Below are positions 62,397 to 64,000 of a stretch of 64,000 bases of DNA, piece by piece. A program made the translations under genes and the position numbers. Numbering within the stretch: position 1 is the stretch's first letter; the number at the start of each line of letters is the position of its first letter. The stretch comes from Winogradskyella echinorum (GTDB lineage: Bacteria; Bacteroidota; Bacteroidia; Flavobacteriales; Flavobacteriaceae): the NCBI RefSeq assembly GCF_014297365.1, contig NZ_JACOQD010000002.1, positions 806,001-870,000 of the forward strand, read 5' to 3'. Below the pieces are notes generated by a model. That model was given only the letters and a program-made list of their open reading frames with translations. It did no database searches and was not told where the DNA came from.

Positions 62397-62459
62397 TACT
62401 AATTACTGCTTACTTTTTACTGAATACTTTTTACTGAATACTGATTACAACGTACTAAA
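62397..62459. repeat. degenerate heptamer array, nine TACTnnn units
   Basis: TACT (TACA once) recurs at 62397, 62404, 62411, 62418, 62425, 62432, 62439, 62446 and 62453, an exact 7-base period with variable last bases. It lies 67 bases after the GAAGTTT array and 70 bases before the next gene. Confidence 0.88.
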
Positions 62460-62526
62460 GTAGGATTTTAGATTGAAAATTTGAGAATTGACTTATTAAA
62501 GTTAGTTTTGTTGAAATTAAAAAATT

Positions 62527-62967
62527 ATGGCATTTTTATCCAAACTCTTTGGCAATAATACATCTAAAAAAACATCTAATGACAATGTCGAAGCCATTAT
62601 ACATGATGTAGAAAACAGACCTTATGGAGTATCTGAAAACAATGTGCTTTTTGCTGGTCTTAATGAATTAGGCGGTTACTTCTTTTTTCAAACTGTTATT
62701 GTTGGTCAGCTAAACATAAAATCTAAAGTTGGAGCTACTCTATTATTTAAAGGTGAAAATTTTGAATTAAAGCTCAACTCAGATATGCCTGAGTTTGAAT
62801 CTGAAGGATCTGACATAAAAGGGAGAAATGTAACAAAGATTGATTTTCAAATTGAAGAAAGTGACATTAAGCAATTAGAAAATGCGAAACTTAATAGTGT
62901 GCAACTAAATGTTAAGAAACAGACTATTCTATTTACTAAATATATTGTTTCGGATGAGGAGGAATAA
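62527..62967 (+). CDS. hypothetical protein
   Basis: This 146-residue soluble protein has no signal peptide or membrane helix. It is mainly beta-strand, with FQTVIVGQLNIKSKVGATLLF and FELKLNSDMPEFESEG in the middle and VQLNVKKQTILFTKYIVSDEE at the acidic end. It is convergent with the next gene with a 14-base gap. I do not recognise a family. Confidence 0.65.
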   Translation: MAFLSKLFGNNTSKKTSNDNVEAIIHDVENRPYGVSENNVLFAGLNELGGYFFFQTVIVGQLNIKSKVGATLLFKGENFELKLNSDMPEFESEGSDIKGRNVTKIDFQIEESDIKQLENAKLNSVQLNVKKQTILFTKYIVSDEEE

Positions 62968-62981
62968 TAACACTATAACAA

Positions 62982-63482
62982 CTAAACTTTAAATTGGTCA
63001 TTAACATATTTTGATTTGAGGTAACTTAATCTTCCAGTTATTGATTCTCTCTCTCTTCTTGTTAACGGATCTACCATTACTTTAATATTCCACTGCTTAT
63101 AAAAAACTAATACTAAATAAGTAAACCCACCTCCTGCGCCATCAGCACTGCTACTTTCATCATATTCTATATAAACACGTTGCAAATTTTTGGTTTTTCG
63201 AGTTCTAACAAATGGTAGACAGCCATAACTTACTTTTATATATTTTTCTGAAAATTGAATCTTGGTTTTAGTATGTAGTACTATTGCAAATAGAATTACT
63301 ATTACCAGAATAGTACCAATGGAAATAATACTTTCAAGCTCTTTTGCCTTAAGCAATAGTAAGCAAATAATTGAAATTGAACCGCCAAATAATAGGATTC
63401 TCAAAAAGGAAATCAAATTCCATCTAAACCTATATCCAGAAACTAACACAAAATTATCTTTAGATGATTCAGTTATCTGCAC
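62982..63482 (-). CDS. hypothetical membrane protein, PH-like
   Basis: This 166-residue protein has two close membrane helices (about residues 24-43 and 50-68). A C-terminal beta-rich domain follows: IQFSEKYIKVSYGCLPFVRTR, then LQRVYIEYDESS and YLVLVFYKQWNIKVMVD, and it ends in a helix. This layout resembles bacterial PH (YdbT-like) membrane proteins, but the match is weak. It is 25 bases downstream of recQ on the same strand. Confidence 0.62.
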   Translation of the reverse strand: MQITESSKDNFVLVSGYRFRWNLISFLRILLFGGSISIICLLLLKAKELESIISIGTILVIVILFAIVLHTKTKIQFSEKYIKVSYGCLPFVRTRKTKNLQRVYIEYDESSSADGAGGGFTYLVLVFYKQWNIKVMVDPLTRRERESITGRLSYLKSKYVNDQFKV

Positions 63483-63507
63483 GTAAAGATTTTAATAGAT
63501 TAACTTT

Positions 63508-64000
63508 CTAATTAGCAACTTCACTCATAAACTTTATACGATATAAACGTAATTCTTCATCGTCATAGTCGCCATCAAACTCTTCTATAGCATCGTCAAT
63601 TTTGTCACTTTCAGATTCCATAAAATAATCGTGGATTTCTTCTTGTTGGTCTTCATCTAAGATTTCATCAATCCAATAATTGATGTTTAACTTAGTACCA
63701 GAAAAAACGATAGATTCCATTTCTTTAATAAACTTAGGCATTTCCATACCCTTTGAAGAAGCAATATCCGTTAATGGTAATTTTCTATCTACATTCTGAA
63801 TGATATATAATTTTATAGCAGAATTTGAACCTGTTGATTTTACAATCATGTCATCTGGTCGCATAATGTCATTTGTTTCAACATAATCTGCAATTAGATT
63901 TACAAAATCTTTACCATATTTTTTAGCCTTACTCTCACCAACACCATGCACATTAGACAACTCCTCTATATTAATAGGATACTTCAAAGCCATATCCTCT
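63508..64000 (-). CDS. recQ: ATP-dependent DNA helicase RecQ, C-terminal part (partial)
   Basis: The frame runs out of the window at the right edge and shows 164 residues of the C-terminus. It begins ...EDMALKYPINIEELSNVHG and then GVGESKAKKYGKDFVNLI, an HRDC-type segment as in RecQ. An acidic Asp/Glu-rich stretch follows, ending at SEVAN. The helicase motifs lie outside. An internal ATG at 63993 is not the true start because coding continues upstream. RecQ unwinds forked and recombining DNA. Confidence 0.85.
   Translation of the reverse strand, partial: EDMALKYPINIEELSNVHGVGESKAKKYGKDFVNLIADYVETNDIMRPDDMIVKSTGSNSAIKLYIIQNVDRKLPLTDIASSKGMEMPKFIKEMESIVFSGTKLNINYWIDEILDEDQQEEIHDYFMESESDKIDDAIEEFDGDYDDEELRLYRIKFMSEVAN

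Overview
The window is an AT-rich stretch of a Bacteroidota chromosome, almost certainly from a marine-type member of Flavobacteriaceae. The support is TAnnTTTG promoter elements, weak ribosome binding sites, many lipoproteins with a Cys lipobox, TonB-dependent receptors, an ECF sigma/FecR pair, and family gene orders such as MoxR-DUF58, PadR-PspC-GIN and split methylmalonyl-CoA mutase. No phage, integrase, transposase or CRISPR array was seen. The genus cannot be fixed from the sequence alone.

Layout. 1-5.3 kb: MoxR/DUF58 (BatA-like) operon, entered in its upstream member. 5.5-6.0 kb: a DUF2141 secreted protein. 6.0-11.3 kb: a cell-surface signalling module made of an ECF sigma factor, a FecR anti-sigma factor and an STN-type TonB receptor, with a divergent lipoprotein carrying two Kazal-like Cys modules. 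A nearly identical 27-bp block precedes both fecR and the lipoprotein gene. 11.4-12.9 kb: divergent dps and oxyR. 13-14.5 kb: a Met/His-rich outer-membrane barrel and a Cys-rich small protein, possibly for copper. 14.6-17.1 kb: small conserved genes (AIM24, DUF4442, DUF4870). 17.2-21.8 kb: PadR, PspC, NTF2-like and two GIN/DUF2807 proteins. 21.8-23.8 kb: trxB, a lipoprotein and DUF1328. 24-27.1 kb: a stress and envelope cluster (DUF2383, hemerythrin, AraC, holin-like, YtxH). 27.3-29.0 kb: aldehyde dehydrogenase, a 50-aa membrane protein and tRNA-Pro(TGG). 29.2-33.1 kb: TonB receptor, PQQ sugar dehydrogenase and cytochrome c. 33.1-38.0 kb: uridine kinase, FtsB-like protein and methylmalonyl-CoA mutase with an unknown gene between its subunits. 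38-42.7 kb: an unknown protein, a DECR-like reductase and an M16 peptidase. 42.9-48.5 kb: parA, parB, DUF5683, dapB, lepB, WbqC and DUF6122. 48.5-53.5 kb (minus strand): EEP hydrolase, two rhomboids, mutL and two small membrane proteins. 53.7-55 kb: ribH and a TPR membrane protein. 55.1-59.8 kb: recF, a lipoprotein, DUF721/DciA, a penicillin-acylase family enzyme and a membrane protein. 59.8-64 kb: unknown proteins, a cyclophilin-FKBP fusion and the C-terminal part of recQ.

How the genes work together. The clearest regulatory logic is the sigma/FecR/receptor module, where the shared promoter block predicts that the sigma factor drives both its receptor operon and the divergent lipoprotein. 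The receptor-dehydrogenase-cytochrome run suggests uptake of PQQ to charge a periplasmic sugar dehydrogenase. The intergenic DNA also has structure that genes do not explain. There are six tandem arrays with different sequences but the same exact 7-bp period. There is a palindrome plus AATCAATC module in front of several genes of one operon. There is also a dispersed hairpin with compensatory base changes between its two copies.
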